From NCBI GenBank assembly GCA_020721065.1, contig DYNM01000016.1:1-59187 (forward strand): 59,187 nucleotides of DNA. The letters run 5' to 3'. The DNA comes from Thiocystis violascens. GTDB taxonomy: Bacteria > Pseudomonadota > Gammaproteobacteria > Chromatiales > Chromatiaceae. Positions 17,159-26,930 of this stretch are shown here, in pieces. Position 1 is the stretch's first letter; every line of letters begins with the position of its first letter. A program made the translations under genes and the position numbers. The notes beneath the pieces were generated by a model, which saw only the letters and a list, made by a program, of their open reading frames with translations, was not told the origin of the DNA and made no database searches.

Positions 17159-17185
17159 TAAAGTGTGCCCGCGCTTGGCGGGTAA
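17159..17185 (+). promoter_or_regulatory. Candidate sigma-28 (FliA) promoter of the chemotaxis operon
   Basis: TAAAGTGT, 11 bases, then GCGGGTAA. The known FliA consensus is TAAAGTTT-N11-GCCGATAA, so the spacing is exact, with one mismatch in the -35 box and two in the -10 box. It lies 108 bases upstream of the cheY start codon, in the only long gap before the operon. Confidence 0.6.
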
Positions 17186-17224
17186 GTAACAGCTTATCAA
17201 TAACCGCTCAATGCACATTCACGG

Positions 17225-17256
17225 CACGATTGAATAGTGCTTTTTAGGCAATCGTG
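17225..17256 (+). promoter_or_regulatory. Inverted repeat in the cheY leader
   Basis: CACGATTG (17225-17232) and CAATCGTG (17249-17256) form a perfect 8-bp stem with a 16-base loop, 37 bases upstream of the cheY start. It would lie in the leader RNA if the upstream sigma-28-like promoter is used. The function is unknown: operator, leader hairpin or weak terminator are all possible. Confidence 0.35.
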
Positions 17257-17292
17257 TCATTTCGCTTCAATATGATTGTTAAGGAAATTGCA

Positions 17293-17658
17293 ATGGCTAA
17301 AACAATTCTGACTGTGGATGATTCTGCTTCGATTCGCCAAATGGTGACATTTACTTTGAAAGATGCCGGTTATGCGGTGGTTGAGGCGGTTGATGGACAA
17401 GATGGTCTTGATAAAGCGAAATCGGGACGGTTTGATTTGATTTTTACGGATCAAAATATGCCGCGCATGGATGGATTGACGCTGATTAAACAATTGCGCA
17501 GTTTGCCGCAATACGCTTCGGTACCCATTTTGATGCTGACGACTGAATCAAGCGATGGCATGAAAAGTCAGGGACGGGCGGCTGGCGCGACTGGTTGGTT
17601 GGTGAAGCCATTTGATCCGCAAAAATTGCTGGAAGTGGTGCGTAAAGTCATCGGTTAA
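17293..17658 (+). CDS. cheY: Chemotaxis response regulator CheY
   Basis: The 121-residue single receiver domain is phosphorylated by CheA and acts on the flagellar switch. Acidic pocket Asp9/Asp10 and phospho-acceptor Asp53 (FTDQNMPRMDG) are present. So are the switch Thr (MLTTESS) and conserved Lys (LVKPFDP). I chose ATG 17293 (MAKTILTVDD) because AAGGA lies eight bases upstream. An earlier start at 17254 has none. First gene of the chemotaxis operon. Confidence 0.96.
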   Translation: MAKTILTVDDSASIRQMVTFTLKDAGYAVVEAVDGQDGLDKAKSGRFDLIFTDQNMPRMDGLTLIKQLRSLPQYASVPILMLTTESSDGMKSQGRAAGATGWLVKPFDPQKLLEVVRKVIG

Positions 17659-17685
17659 TCGCCAGCACGCAACGGAGGCAGGGTT

Positions 17686-19995
17686 ATGACCATTGATATG
17701 ACGCGCTTTTATCAGGTCTTTTTTGACGAGGCCGGCGAACACCTCGCGGCGATGGAAGATTTGCTGCTGGAATTGGATGTCAGCGCCCCGGATTTAGAAA
17801 CGCTCAACGCTATTTTTCGCGCTGCGCATTCCATTAAAGGCGGCGCAGGCACCTTTGGGTTTAACGACATGGCGGAGGTGACGCATGTGTTGGAAACCCT
17901 GCTCGATTGTTTGCGCAAGCAGGAATTGCAGCCAACGGTGGAAATGGTGGACACCTTTCTCCGCGCCGGTGATGTGTTGAAAGCGCAGTTGGCGGCGCAC
18001 CAAGAAGGGCGCGAATATGCGGATGTGCGCATCGCTGAGGTGTGCGCTCATCTGGAGCAACTGTCTACGCTGGCACCCACGTCGCCCGCCAATCATCGTT
18101 TTGCGCTCGCGCCGCAGGTCAAGAAGCCACCACCAATGACGCGCTGGCATATCAGTTTTCGTGCGGATGCTATCGACTTTCAACCCGGCGCAGATATTGC
18201 TGCGCTGCGCGACGTGCTGGCGGAATTAGGGCAGGTTGATTGGTTGAGCGCGGATGATGCCGAGCTGTGCGTGTGGCGCTTGACCACCAACGCCGGGCAA
18301 GAGGCCATCATCGAAACCTTCGCCTTTGTCTGCGATCCAGCCTGTTTAACGATCAGTTTTGATGATGGCGAGCTGCATCCGCCGGCGCACCAGACGGCGC
18401 AAGATGATCCCGGCTTTGGCTTTTTTACTGACGCGCCGGGCAGCGACCATCTCAAGCAAGTGACTGAAGATGAAGCGGGATTTGGCTTTTTTGCCGACGC
18501 GCCCGGCACTGCGTATTTCGCGCACCACGCGGCAGATGCAAAAGAAGATGCGGCTGGCTTTGGCTTTTTTGCTGGCGCACCGGGCAGCGAGCAGGTGGCA
18601 GATCAAGAACATCACGGCTACGGCTTATTTGGCGGCAGCCCCGGCATGGCAACGGTCGCGGCCATCGCGCAGCAAGAACGCACAGAAACTGCGCAAGGTT
18701 ATGGCTTTTTTGAGCGCCGCCAGCCGCTTGAACCAACCGACGTGGCGGCAGTTGCCACGCCACCCGTCGCGCCAGCAGCGGTGCGTCCGGCAGCGACCGC
18801 AGCAGATGCGAAACGCGCTGCACCGGCCGATACCTCAATTCGCGTCAGCGTCGAAAAGGTCGATCAACTCATCAATCTGGTCGGCGAGCTGGTGATCACG
18901 CACGCGATGCTGGCGGAGTCGGCGTCGGGCTTGGAACCGCTCGCACATGAGCAGATTTTTGATGGGCTGGCGAATTTAGAGCGCAATTCGCGTGATTTGC
19001 AGCAGGCGGTGATGTCGATTCGGATGTTGCCGATCAGTTTTGTGTTTAACCGTTTTCCGCGAGTGGTGCGCGACACCGCCGCCAAGTTGGGCAAACAGGT
19101 CGCGTTGAAATTGCTCGGCGAAGATACCGAATTGGATAAAGGCTTGATTGAACGCCTCGCTGATCCGCTCAACCATCTGGTGCGCAACAGCATCGATCAC
19201 GGGATTGAACAGCCACAGCAGCGCGTGGCGAGCGGCAAGCCAGAAATGGGTGAAATCACGCTGCGGGCGAGTCATCAAGGCGGCAGCGTGGTGGTTGAAG
19301 TGCGCGACGACGGCGCGGGTTTGAATCGGGATAAATTGCTGGCTAAAGCGGCGCAGCAGGGAATTGCGTTGCCGGACAACCCGTCTGATAAAGACGTTTG
19401 GCAATTGATTTTTCATGCTGGATTTTCCACTGCCGATAAAATTACCGATATTTCTGGACGCGGCGTTGGCATGGATGTGGTGCGACGGAATATCGAAGCG
19501 ATGAATGGGCGCGTTGATATTGATTCTGAACCGGGACACGGCACCCGCATTACAATTCGTTTGCCCTTAACGTTAGCCATCTTGGATGGATTATCGGTGC
19601 GGATGGGCGATGAAATGTTTATTTTGCCTTTAACTGCGATTCAAGAATCCATTCAACCCACCCGCGATCAATTTATGACGGTTGCTGGTAAAGGACGGCT
19701 GGCGCGAGTCAATGGCGATTATTTGCCACTGGTGATGTTGCGCGAAGTATTTGCTTTAGATGCACCACCTTTGCGCGATGAAGATGGCATTTTAGTCGTC
19801 GTTGATACGACAGAAGGGCGCATTGCATTGTTGATTGACGAATTAGTCGCTCAACATCAAGTGGTGATTAAAAGTTTAGAAACCAATTATCGCAAAGTGG
19901 AAGGCATCTCTGGCGCAACCATTATGGGTGATGGTCGCGTGGCATTGATTTTAGATGTTGATGCGCTGGCGCGTCTCAATCGCCGCGCTGAATAA
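17686..19995 (+). CDS. cheA: Chemotaxis histidine kinase CheA with GFGFF-APG linker repeats
   Basis: The 769-residue kinase phosphorylates CheY and CheB. The P1 Hpt domain has His48 in AAHSIKGGAGTFGF. A second domain (about residues 145-225) resembles the accessory domain of many CheAs. A linker follows with five copies of a (G/Y)G(F/L)F motif, four of them continuing into x-x-(A/S)PG, at residues about 240-345. Dimerisation starts at VEKVDQLINLVGELVI. The kinase N-box is HLVRNSIDHGIE, with DDGAGL and GRGVGMDVV. The C-terminal CheW-like domain is complete. ATG at 17686 has GGAGG nine bases upstream. Confidence 0.96.
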   Translation: MTIDMTRFYQVFFDEAGEHLAAMEDLLLELDVSAPDLETLNAIFRAAHSIKGGAGTFGFNDMAEVTHVLETLLDCLRKQELQPTVEMVDTFLRAGDVLKAQLAAHQEGREYADVRIAEVCAHLEQLSTLAPTSPANHRFALAPQVKKPPPMTRWHISFRADAIDFQPGADIAALRDVLAELGQVDWLSADDAELCVWRLTTNAGQEAIIETFAFVCDPACLTISFDDGELHPPAHQTAQDDPGFGFFTDAPGSDHLKQVTEDEAGFGFFADAPGTAYFAHHAADAKEDAAGFGFFAGAPGSEQVADQEHHGYGLFGGSPGMATVAAIAQQERTETAQGYGFFERRQPLEPTDVAAVATPPVAPAAVRPAATAADAKRAAPADTSIRVSVEKVDQLINLVGELVITHAMLAESASGLEPLAHEQIFDGLANLERNSRDLQQAVMSIRMLPISFVFNRFPRVVRDTAAKLGKQVALKLLGEDTELDKGLIERLADPLNHLVRNSIDHGIEQPQQRVASGKPEMGEITLRASHQGGSVVVEVRDDGAGLNRDKLLAKAAQQGIALPDNPSDKDVWQLIFHAGFSTADKITDISGRGVGMDVVRRNIEAMNGRVDIDSEPGHGTRITIRLPLTLAILDGLSVRMGDEMFILPLTAIQESIQPTRDQFMTVAGKGRLARVNGDYLPLVMLREVFALDAPPLRDEDGILVVVDTTEGRIALLIDELVAQHQVVIKSLETNYRKVEGISGATIMGDGRVALILDVDALARLNRRAE
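18400..18720 (+). repeat. Five GFGFF-APG repeats inside cheA
   Basis: Codons for (G/Y)G(F/L)F recur five times, spaced about 17-26 codons; the first four are followed by two or three residues and (A/S)PG. Three copies use an almost identical GGCTTTGGCTTTTTT-type string, which suggests recent duplication. The repeats lie in the linker between the P2-like part and the dimerisation domain. Confidence 0.85.
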
Positions 19996-20030
19996 AGAAA
20001 CAACGCTGTTACTAACAGGAAACAATTTTA

Positions 20031-20534
20031 ATGAACAATGACCGTCCTGAGCGCACTGTCACCACTACCGAGGTGACAAAAGAATATCTCACCTTCACTT
20101 TAGGTGATGAAGAATATGGCATTGATATTTTGAAGGTGCAAGAAATTCGCGGTTATGATGCCGTAACCCGCATTGCTAATGCACCTAATTTTATTAAAGG
20201 TGTGATTAACATGCGCGGCATCATCGTACCGATTCTTGATATGCGCCTAAAATTCAACCTTGGGCAAGTGGAATATAACGAATTCACGGTAGTGATTATT
20301 CTCAACGTCGCCGAACGTGTAGTAGGCATCGTGGTTGATGGAGTATCAGATGTGATTGCCTTAAAGCGTTCGCAAATCCGCCCAGCGCCTGAGTTTGGCG
20401 CGTTAATGGATACAGCCTACATTGACGGTTTAACCACTTTGGAACAGCGCATGGTGATTATGGTGGATATTGAAAAACTCATCACCAGCAGCGAAATGGG
20501 CTTGGTTGAATCTGTACGGTCAGAACTAGCATAA
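20031..20534 (+). CDS. cheW: Chemotaxis coupling protein CheW
   Basis: The 167-residue adaptor joins chemoreceptors to CheA. The single CheW domain is recognisable from [32 protein letters not shown] and [25 protein letters not shown] comes next. It starts at ATG 20031 with AGGA upstream, 35 bases after cheA, and is followed by the operon's main receptor gene. Confidence 0.97.
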   Translation: MNNDRPERTVTTTEVTKEYLTFTLGDEEYGIDILKVQEIRGYDAVTRIANAPNFIKGVINMRGIIVPILDMRLKFNLGQVEYNEFTVVIILNVAERVVGIVVDGVSDVIALKRSQIRPAPEFGALMDTAYIDGLTTLEQRMVIMVDIEKLITSSEMGLVESVRSELA

Positions 20535-20588
20535 CTGCAAAACAACAATCACTTTATATCACTGCTAACTTCAAAAAGGTGCGTTAAG

Positions 20589-22838
20589 ATGGGTAAGCTA
20601 ACCGTTGGCTGGCGACTGGGTATTGGCTTTGGAACGGTATTAACATTGTTAATTATTATCTCAAGTATTGGTTGGGCAAGTATGCACACGATCAATCAAG
20701 ATTTAGATTTAATTGTCAATGATCGGTTGCCTAAGTTGTCGTGGACGCACAACATTATTGATCACGTCAACGAAGTGACGCGCATTATGCGCACTGCGTT
20801 GTTAGTTGAAGATCAAGCAGAAGCGGTGCGCAAAGTAGAATCTATTTCTGCGATTAACGCTGAAATCCTTGACAATGTTGATAAGTTAAAACGTAGCATC
20901 ACCACTCCAGAAGGCGTCCAATTGATGGCGGCCCTAAAAGCTGTTCGTGATCCTTTTGTGGCGGTGCGTGATCGCTTTATTGAAATGATCAAGAATGGTC
21001 AACGCGCTGAAGCAAAATCATTGTTGTTGAATGACTCAATCGTGTTACAAAAAGCATTTTTAGGGGCGCTGGATAATTTAGTGAATTATCAAGCGGGGCT
21101 GGTGAATACAGCCGGTGTTGCAGCGGCAGAAAATACCAATTTTGCGGAACGACTGATTATTTTGCTGTCGATATTGGCGGTGATATTAGGTGTGGCGACT
21201 GCTTTTTGGATTATTCGGTCGTTGATGCGACAACTGGGCGGTGAGCCAGATTATGCAGCAGCAATGGTGCAGGCAGTGGCAGCAGGTGATTTATCACATA
21301 CGTTGGTAGTCAAGCCAAACGATACTGGTAGCTTGTTAGTGTCGTTAAAAATGATGCAAGAAGAATTAAAACAGTTGGTGCATGAAATTACCATTATTGT
21401 ACATGCTGCAAATCAAGGTAATTTTAGTCAACGCTTGAACATCGCGGATAAAAAAGGCTTTGGTAAGGAGATTTGTGGCAGCTTAAATCAATTGGTTGAT
21501 ACGACTGACATCGGGCTAAAAAATGTGACGCGAGTTGCGAACGCGCTGGCAGTGGGTGATTTATCACAAACAATCACCAGTGACTGTGCGGGGGTGTTTA
21601 ATGAGACTAAGGTAGGTGTAAATGGGACGGTCGCTGCATTAAGTAAAATTGTAAATGAAATTCGCGGCATCGTTGATGCTGCGAATCGTGGTGATTTCAG
21701 TTCTAAATTAGAGCTGGCGGGGAAGAAAGGTTTTGCTCTTGATATTGCGCAACTGCTCAATCAGTTGTCAGATACGACTGAGGTGGGATTAAAAGATGTG
21801 ATGCGGGTGGCAAAAGCATTAGCAAATAGTGATTTGACGCAAACAATTACTAAGGATTATCCGGGTTTGTTTGGGGAAACGATCACGGCAGTCAATGATA
21901 CTGTGGCGAATTTGAAGAAGTTGGTGTTTCAAATTCGGGAAGCTGTTGAAACGATTTCTACAGCATCCAGTGAAATTGCAACCGGCAATCAAGATTTAAG
22001 TCAGCGTACTGAAGAACAAGCGAGTTCGTTAGAAGAAACTGCGAGTTCGATGGAGCAATTAACCAGTACTGTGAAACAAAACGCGGATAATGCGCGGCAG
22101 GCAAATCAATTGGCAATTGCGGCGTCGGAAGTGGCGGTGAAGGGTGGTGAGCGGGTCGGGGCGTCGGTGGAAACGATGACGGCGATTGCGGATTCCAGCA
22201 AAAAAATTGCGGATATTCTCAGTGTAATTGATGGAATTGCGTTTCAAACCAATATCTTGGCACTCAATGCGGCGGTGGAAGCAGCGCGTGCCGGTGAGCA
22301 GGGACGCGGTTTTGCGGTGGTGGCAGCCGAGGTGCGCAATCTCGCGCAGCGGTCGGCAAATGCGGCGAAGGAAATTAAAACCATGATTGGTGACAGCGTG
22401 GCGAAGGTGGACGCTGGCACCATTCAGGTGAATGAAACTGGGCAGCGGATGCAGGATATTGTGCTTTCAATTCAGCGTGTTACTGATTTGGTGGCGGAAA
22501 TTTCGGCGGCGTCATTGGAACAATCGACTGGCATCGAGCAGGTGAATCAGGCCATTTTGCAGATGGATGATGTGACGCAACAAAATGCGGCGTTGGTGGA
22601 GCAAGCGGCGGCGGCGGCGGAGGCGTTGGCGGATCAAGCCCGCGAGTTAAATCGCATCGTGGCGGTGTTTAAGACGGGTCAAGACGGGCGCGGCACTCCG
22701 GCACGAGCGGCGGCGGTGCGTTCAAATGCAAGTAGTGCGCCAAAACGGGTGGCAACGAGCTTGGCACCGGTCAAGGTTGCTAAATCCACTCCGCGTTCTG
22801 TGAAACCTGCTGATGACGATGACTGGTCCGAGTTTTGA
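20589..22838 (+). CDS. Methyl-accepting chemotaxis protein with C-terminal tether peptide
   Basis: This 749-residue transmembrane receptor has an N-terminal TM helix, a periplasmic four-helix-bundle sensor (about residues 35-190), a second TM (about 192-212), a HAMP domain, and further HAMP-like repeats up to about 450. It has the conserved signalling hairpin ([20 protein letters not shown]). The GDLSxT / NxGxF repeats indicate a poly-HAMP stalk. The last residues, DDDDWSEF, match the W-x-x-F tether that recruits CheR/CheB in other bacteria. The gene overlaps cheR by 26 bases. The ligand is unknown. Confidence 0.95.
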   Translation: MGKLTVGWRLGIGFGTVLTLLIIISSIGWASMHTINQDLDLIVNDRLPKLSWTHNIIDHVNEVTRIMRTALLVEDQAEAVRKVESISAINAEILDNVDKLKRSITTPEGVQLMAALKAVRDPFVAVRDRFIEMIKNGQRAEAKSLLLNDSIVLQKAFLGALDNLVNYQAGLVNTAGVAAAENTNFAERLIILLSILAVILGVATAFWIIRSLMRQLGGEPDYAAAMVQAVAAGDLSHTLVVKPNDTGSLLVSLKMMQEELKQLVHEITIIVHAANQGNFSQRLNIADKKGFGKEICGSLNQLVDTTDIGLKNVTRVANALAVGDLSQTITSDCAGVFNETKVGVNGTVAALSKIVNEIRGIVDAANRGDFSSKLELAGKKGFALDIAQLLNQLSDTTEVGLKDVMRVAKALANSDLTQTITKDYPGLFGETITAVNDTVANLKKLVFQIREAVETISTASSEIATGNQDLSQRTEEQASSLEETASSMEQLTSTVKQNADNARQANQLAIAASEVAVKGGERVGASVETMTAIADSSKKIADILSVIDGIAFQTNILALNAAVEAARAGEQGRGFAVVAAEVRNLAQRSANAAKEIKTMIGDSVAKVDAGTIQVNETGQRMQDIVLSIQRVTDLVAEISAASLEQSTGIEQVNQAILQMDDVTQQNAALVEQAAAAAEALADQARELNRIVAVFKTGQDGRGTPARAAAVRSNASSAPKRVATSLAPVKVAKSTPRSVKPADDDDWSEF

Positions 22839-23655
22839 GCGCGAGTTTCAGTTCACGGCGCAGGATTTTGAGCGCATTCGCGGGCTGATTTATGAGCACG
22901 CGGGGATTGCGCTCAACGCCAGCAAATCTGACATGGTTTACAGCCGCATTGCGCGGCGGTTGCGGGCGACCGGGCTGGCAACTTTTGATGAATATCTCGC
23001 TTATTTGGCGCACGATTCCGATGAATGGCAGCAATTTACTAATTCGCTGACGACCAATCTCACCGCTTTTTTCCGTGAAGCCCATCATTTTCCCGTGCTG
23101 GCGGAACAAGTGAGCGCCGCGCAGCGGGCAGGTCGCACGCCGATTCGACTGTGGTCGGCGGCGTGCTCTACGGGTGAGGAGCCGTATTCGATGGCGATGA
23201 CGGTGATTGATGCGCTGGATTCGTGGACGCCACCGGTGCGGATTTTGGCGACCGATTTAGATACCAACGTGCTGCGCCAAGCTGCTGAGGGCATTTATCC
23301 GCTGGAAAGAGTCGCTAAATTGTCGGAAATGCAGTTAAAACGCTTCTTTCAGCGCGGTGCCGGAGCGCGAGACGGCATGGTGCGGGTGCGACCGGAAGTG
23401 CGAGCGTTGGTGACGTTTCGACCGTTAAATTTATTGGCGGAACAATGGCCGTTGCGAGCGCAGTTTGAAGCGATTTTTTGTCGTAATGTTTTAATTTATT
23501 TCGATAAACAAACGCAAACCAAATTGGTTGCCCGGTTTCATCCGTTGCTGCATCCTGAAGGGCGTTTATTTATTGGTCACTCCGAAAGTTTAACCCATTT
23601 AGCAACTGTGTTTCGGTTGCAAGAAAAAACTGTATATGTACCGCAGACGCGCTAA
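22813..23655 (+). CDS. cheR: Chemotaxis protein methyltransferase CheR
   Basis: The 280-residue SAM-dependent enzyme methylates glutamates of chemoreceptors for adaptation. It has the N-terminal helical domain and then the SAM site [28 protein letters not shown] and the [11 protein letters not shown] motif follow. The start lies inside the end of the receptor gene. Both ATG 22813 and ATG 22819 are possible, and the overlap implies translational coupling. Confidence 0.96.
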   Translation: MTMTGPSFEREFQFTAQDFERIRGLIYEHAGIALNASKSDMVYSRIARRLRATGLATFDEYLAYLAHDSDEWQQFTNSLTTNLTAFFREAHHFPVLAEQVSAAQRAGRTPIRLWSAACSTGEEPYSMAMTVIDALDSWTPPVRILATDLDTNVLRQAAEGIYPLERVAKLSEMQLKRFFQRGAGARDGMVRVRPEVRALVTFRPLNLLAEQWPLRAQFEAIFCRNVLIYFDKQTQTKLVARFHPLLHPEGRLFIGHSESLTHLATVFRLQEKTVYVPQTR

Positions 23656-23732
23656 TTGTGGACGCCTTTGTGCAGTGCGACTGGTAGGTGCTGTTGAATG
23701 GTTACGCATAAACACTTAGGACGCTGGGGCGT

Positions 23733-24353
23733 ATGTCACAAATCCAATCGCGCTTTGAAGAAGTATTAGCTCCAACACTATATTTTGATCGCCAGTTTGA
23801 TACTAATGCGGTCAAAATTTTACCTGGTGAGTATTATGTTTCTGCCCGCGATCTGTTAATGGTGACAGTATTAGGCTCCTGTGTGGCAGCCTGTTTACGC
23901 GATTGCGTAAGTGGGGTTGGTGGTATCAATCATTTTATGCTTCCTGATGATCGCCGTGAAGATGACAGTCGCCTCAGTCGTTCCATGCGTTATGGTGATT
24001 ATGCAATGGAAATTTTAATTAACCAATTACTGAAATTGGGAGCGCGGCGGGCAAATTTAGAAGCGAAGGTGTTTGGTGCTGGCAACGTTTTGCCGGGCTT
24101 TAAAAATCACATTGTGGGCGAACGTAATGCTGATTTTGTGTTGTCTTACTTAAATACAGAAGGCATTCCGGTGATCGCAAAAGATTTACTTGGTAATCAT
24201 CCGCGTAAGGTGTATTTTTTCACCAGTACGGGACGAGTCCTCGTCAAAAAACTACGCGCTTTGCATAATGATACGATCATTGAGCGTGAGTTGAGTTATA
24301 GTGAAACCTTGCGCCAAGCAAAAGTTGAAGGTGATGTTGAATTGTTTTCTTAA
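23733..24353 (+). CDS. cheD: Chemoreceptor glutamine deamidase CheD
   Basis: The 206-residue enzyme deamidates receptor glutamines to methylatable glutamates. The catalytic pair is Cys50 in VLGSCVAAC and His67 in GGINHFML. The GDYAME and GAGN motifs follow. It ends EGDVELFS. Almost the same tail, EGEIELF, ends the next protein in the operon. Such a shared end may be a docking peptide. There is no CheZ or CheC in the window. Confidence 0.95.
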   Translation: MSQIQSRFEEVLAPTLYFDRQFDTNAVKILPGEYYVSARDLLMVTVLGSCVAACLRDCVSGVGGINHFMLPDDRREDDSRLSRSMRYGDYAMEILINQLLKLGARRANLEAKVFGAGNVLPGFKNHIVGERNADFVLSYLNTEGIPVIAKDLLGNHPRKVYFFTSTGRVLVKKLRALHNDTIIERELSYSETLRQAKVEGDVELFS

Positions 24354-24357
24354 AAAA

Positions 24358-24374
24358 AGCACCAGAAGAGTGCT
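24358..24374 (+). other. Small hairpin after cheD
   Basis: AGCAC and GTGCT form a 5-bp stem with a 7-base loop, preceded by an A-run and followed by CTATTTT. It could weakly attenuate transcription between cheD and the next gene. It is too weak to call a terminator. Confidence 0.25.
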
Positions 24375-24405
24375 GCTCTATTTTGGTTAAAGAGGCAAGA
24401 GTGTG

Positions 24406-25605
24406 ATGTTAGAACAATTAAAACCATATTGGCTGCTGTTGTTGCTTGGAATGCTGGCGTTATTACAAACTCTCTTGTTGCCAACGCTGCTGCCTGCATG
24501 GTTGCTTGTGTTGATATTGAGTGGCGCGTGGGCGCTGACTGTGTGGTTAAAGCAAATGAATAGCGCCACTCTGTCAACTGCGCCGCAGTCGTTGCGGTCT
24601 GAGCATTCACCCCGCCTTGCCGAACAGGAGTTGTGGGAGTTGGTTGTTGAAACTGATCAATTGATTGGGCCGCAGATGTTGGAATTGCGCGAATTAGTGC
24701 GGCAGGCAACTGATTTGATTAAACATGCTGCAAATGATTTGCAGCATAGTTTTGCGGGGTTATCGGATGAGTCGCGGGTTCAGCATGATTTAGTGTTGCG
24801 GCTGGTGTCGCATGATGATGGCCATGATGGTAAAGATCATACTTTTATTGATGTCAACTCATTTCTTGATTCAAATAGTCATTTGTTAGCGGAAAATATC
24901 AGTCGTTTGATTGAAATGGGGATGCACAGTGTCCGCGTGGCGCATCAGATTGATGATTTGTCGGCGCAGATGAGTGATATTTTTAATCGGTTGGAAAGTG
25001 CCAAGCGGATTGCGCGGCAAACGAATTTATTAGCCTTAAATGCGGCGATTGAGGCGGCGCGAGCGGGTGAAGCGGGACGTGGTTTTGCGGTGGTGGCGCA
25101 GGAGGTGCGCAAATTATCGCAGGATGCGGCGGAATTTAATGATCAAATTCGCAATCAAATTCAACAAGCGCAGGATGTGTTTGCGGAAACCCGTCATATC
25201 GTGGGAAAAATGGCGTCACAAGATATGAATGCGTCCATTACCGCGAAAGGGGCGATGGATGACATGATTTATCGAGTGCAAAGTGTGAATAAAATGGTTG
25301 CGGAAGGTTTAAATGAGTTGACGGTGGTGGTGGAACGCAATCAGCGCAATGTGGGAGCAGCGATTCGGTTATTGCAGTTTGAGGATATTACGCGCCAAGT
25401 ATTAGGACAGGCGGAAATGCGGATTGATTTTATGGATCGCTTTGTTGCGGAGTTGCGTCAGATTCCGCTGGGATTGGCGCGGACACCTGAAGAGATTGCG
25501 CAGGCGCGACAACGGTTATTGCAATTGCGGGAACAGTTGATTGCGGCGGCACATCGTCCGGTGAGTCAAAAATCAATGCACGAAGGTGAGATTGAGCTTT
25601 TTTAA
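24406..25605 (+). CDS. Short membrane-anchored methyl-accepting protein without periplasmic sensor
   Basis: The 399-residue protein has two adjacent N-terminal hydrophobic helices (residues about 9-28 and 31-48) with almost no periplasmic loop. A helical region and a MCP-type signalling tip follow ([37 protein letters not shown]). No HAMP is evident. It ends EGEIELF, like CheD. It may sense a membrane or cytoplasmic signal, or act as an adaptor in the array. ATG 24406 is preferred to GTG 24403, with AGAGG ten bases upstream. Confidence 0.85.
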   Translation: MLEQLKPYWLLLLLGMLALLQTLLLPTLLPAWLLVLILSGAWALTVWLKQMNSATLSTAPQSLRSEHSPRLAEQELWELVVETDQLIGPQMLELRELVRQATDLIKHAANDLQHSFAGLSDESRVQHDLVLRLVSHDDGHDGKDHTFIDVNSFLDSNSHLLAENISRLIEMGMHSVRVAHQIDDLSAQMSDIFNRLESAKRIARQTNLLALNAAIEAARAGEAGRGFAVVAQEVRKLSQDAAEFNDQIRNQIQQAQDVFAETRHIVGKMASQDMNASITAKGAMDDMIYRVQSVNKMVAEGLNELTVVVERNQRNVGAAIRLLQFEDITRQVLGQAEMRIDFMDRFVAELRQIPLGLARTPEEIAQARQRLLQLREQLIAAAHRPVSQKSMHEGEIELF

Positions 25606-25645
25606 TTTGTATCTGTGTGCAGCACACAATGCAATTGAGGTGAGT

Positions 25646-26722
25646 GTGACGCGAGCAATTCGGGTTTTAATCGTCGATGACTCGGCGCTGGTGCGGCAGA
25701 TGTTGACGGCGATGTTGACGGCGGCACCGGACATTGAGGTGGTCGGAGTGGCTGCTGATCCGTACATCGCCCGCGATCAGATTAAGGCGCTCAATCCTGA
25801 CGTATTGACGTTGGATGTGGAGATGCCGCGCATGGATGGGCTGACGTTTTTGCGCAATTTGATGCGTTTGCGTCCGTTGCCGGTGGTGATGGTGTCGTCG
25901 CTGACGGCGCGAGGGGCGGAGGCGACGTTGCAGGCGTTGGCGCTTGGGGCGGTGGATTTTGTGTGCAAACCGGAGGTGGGGCTGGCGACGACGTTGCAGC
26001 ATTATGCGGGTGAGTTGGCGGAAAAAATCCGCATGGCAGCGCAGGTGCGGGTGGTGCCGTTAGTGGTGCCGCCGCAACAGGTAGCGGCGGTGCCGCGTGT
26101 AGCGCAATCCAAGCTGCGCACGACAGATCGGGTGATTGCGTTGGGGGCATCGACGGGCGGTACGGAGGCGATCAAGGAAGTGTTGCTACGCTTGCCGCCA
26201 GACACGCCGGGCGTGGTGATTGTGCAACATATTCCAGCGGGTTTTAGCGCCGCGTTTGCCGAGCGGATGAATCGGCAAACGGGTTTGGTGGTGAAGGAGG
26301 CGGCGGATGGTGATCGGGTGATGTTGGGTCATGCGTATATTGCGCCTGGCAATCGTCATTTAGTGCTGGCGCGAGATGGCGCACATTATGTGTGCCATCT
26401 CAGTGATGCTGATCCGGTCAATCGTCATCGTCCCAGCGTGGAGGTGTTATTTCGTTCGGTGGCGCAGGCAGCAGGTATCAATGCTTGTGCGGGATTGTTG
26501 ACTGGCATGGGTGCAGATGGTGCCCAAGGTTTGAAGGAACTGTATGATCTTGGGGTGTACACGGTTGCCCAAGATGAGATGACGAGTGTGGTGTGGGGAA
26601 TGCCGGGTGAAGCGGTGAAACGGGGGGCGGCGACGGCGGTGTTGCCGATTGCGGAAATCGCAGCGGCGCTTTATGCGGCGGCTCAGGCACCGCGCCAGCG
26701 TCCGGTGACGCCATTCTCTTGA
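25646..26722 (+). CDS. cheB: Chemotaxis protein-glutamate methylesterase CheB
   Basis: The 358-residue enzyme removes methyl groups from chemoreceptors and is activated by CheA. It has a receiver domain (IRVLIVDDSALVRQ, phospho-Asp in LTLDVEMPRMDG), a linker, and the esterase domain with Ser in GASTGGTEAI, His in VQHIPAGFS and a C-terminal Asp in GMGADGAQG. I chose GTG 25646 because GAGGTGA lies just upstream and the receiver starts there. A GTG at 25586 would overlap the preceding gene. Last gene of the operon. Confidence 0.95.
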   Translation: MTRAIRVLIVDDSALVRQMLTAMLTAAPDIEVVGVAADPYIARDQIKALNPDVLTLDVEMPRMDGLTFLRNLMRLRPLPVVMVSSLTARGAEATLQALALGAVDFVCKPEVGLATTLQHYAGELAEKIRMAAQVRVVPLVVPPQQVAAVPRVAQSKLRTTDRVIALGASTGGTEAIKEVLLRLPPDTPGVVIVQHIPAGFSAAFAERMNRQTGLVVKEAADGDRVMLGHAYIAPGNRHLVLARDGAHYVCHLSDADPVNRHRPSVEVLFRSVAQAAGINACAGLLTGMGADGAQGLKELYDLGVYTVAQDEMTSVVWGMPGEAVKRGAATAVLPIAEIAAALYAAAQAPRQRPVTPFS

Positions 26723-26733
26723 ATGAATGAGCG

Positions 26734-26893
26734 GTTGTTGGGTTTTAGTTGTCAGGTTTTTTAGTTGTCAGTTGTCAGTAAAAAACAGCGTTGTGACTGA
26801 GAACACAATTAGTATTTTTATTGATAGCAGGTTATTCCTAAAACATAACAAGAAACTGAAAACCGACAACTGACAACTAAAAAATCCAACAAC
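26734..26893. repeat. 160-bp inverted repeat of TTAGTTGTCAG units behind cheB
   Basis: GTTGTTGG at 26734-26741 pairs with CCAACAAC at 26886-26893. TTTTTTAGTTGTCAGTTGTC at 26757-26776 pairs perfectly with 26865-26884. The two arms enclose an AT-rich centre of 88 bases. The transcript could form a long hairpin between the chemotaxis operon and the STAS gene, acting as a terminator or mRNA-end structure. The arms consist of the CAGTTGT heptamer-like units found elsewhere in the window. Confidence 0.8.
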
Positions 26894-26930
26894 TTTTAAA
26901 CAATCATCTAATAAAAAATAGGAACGACTG

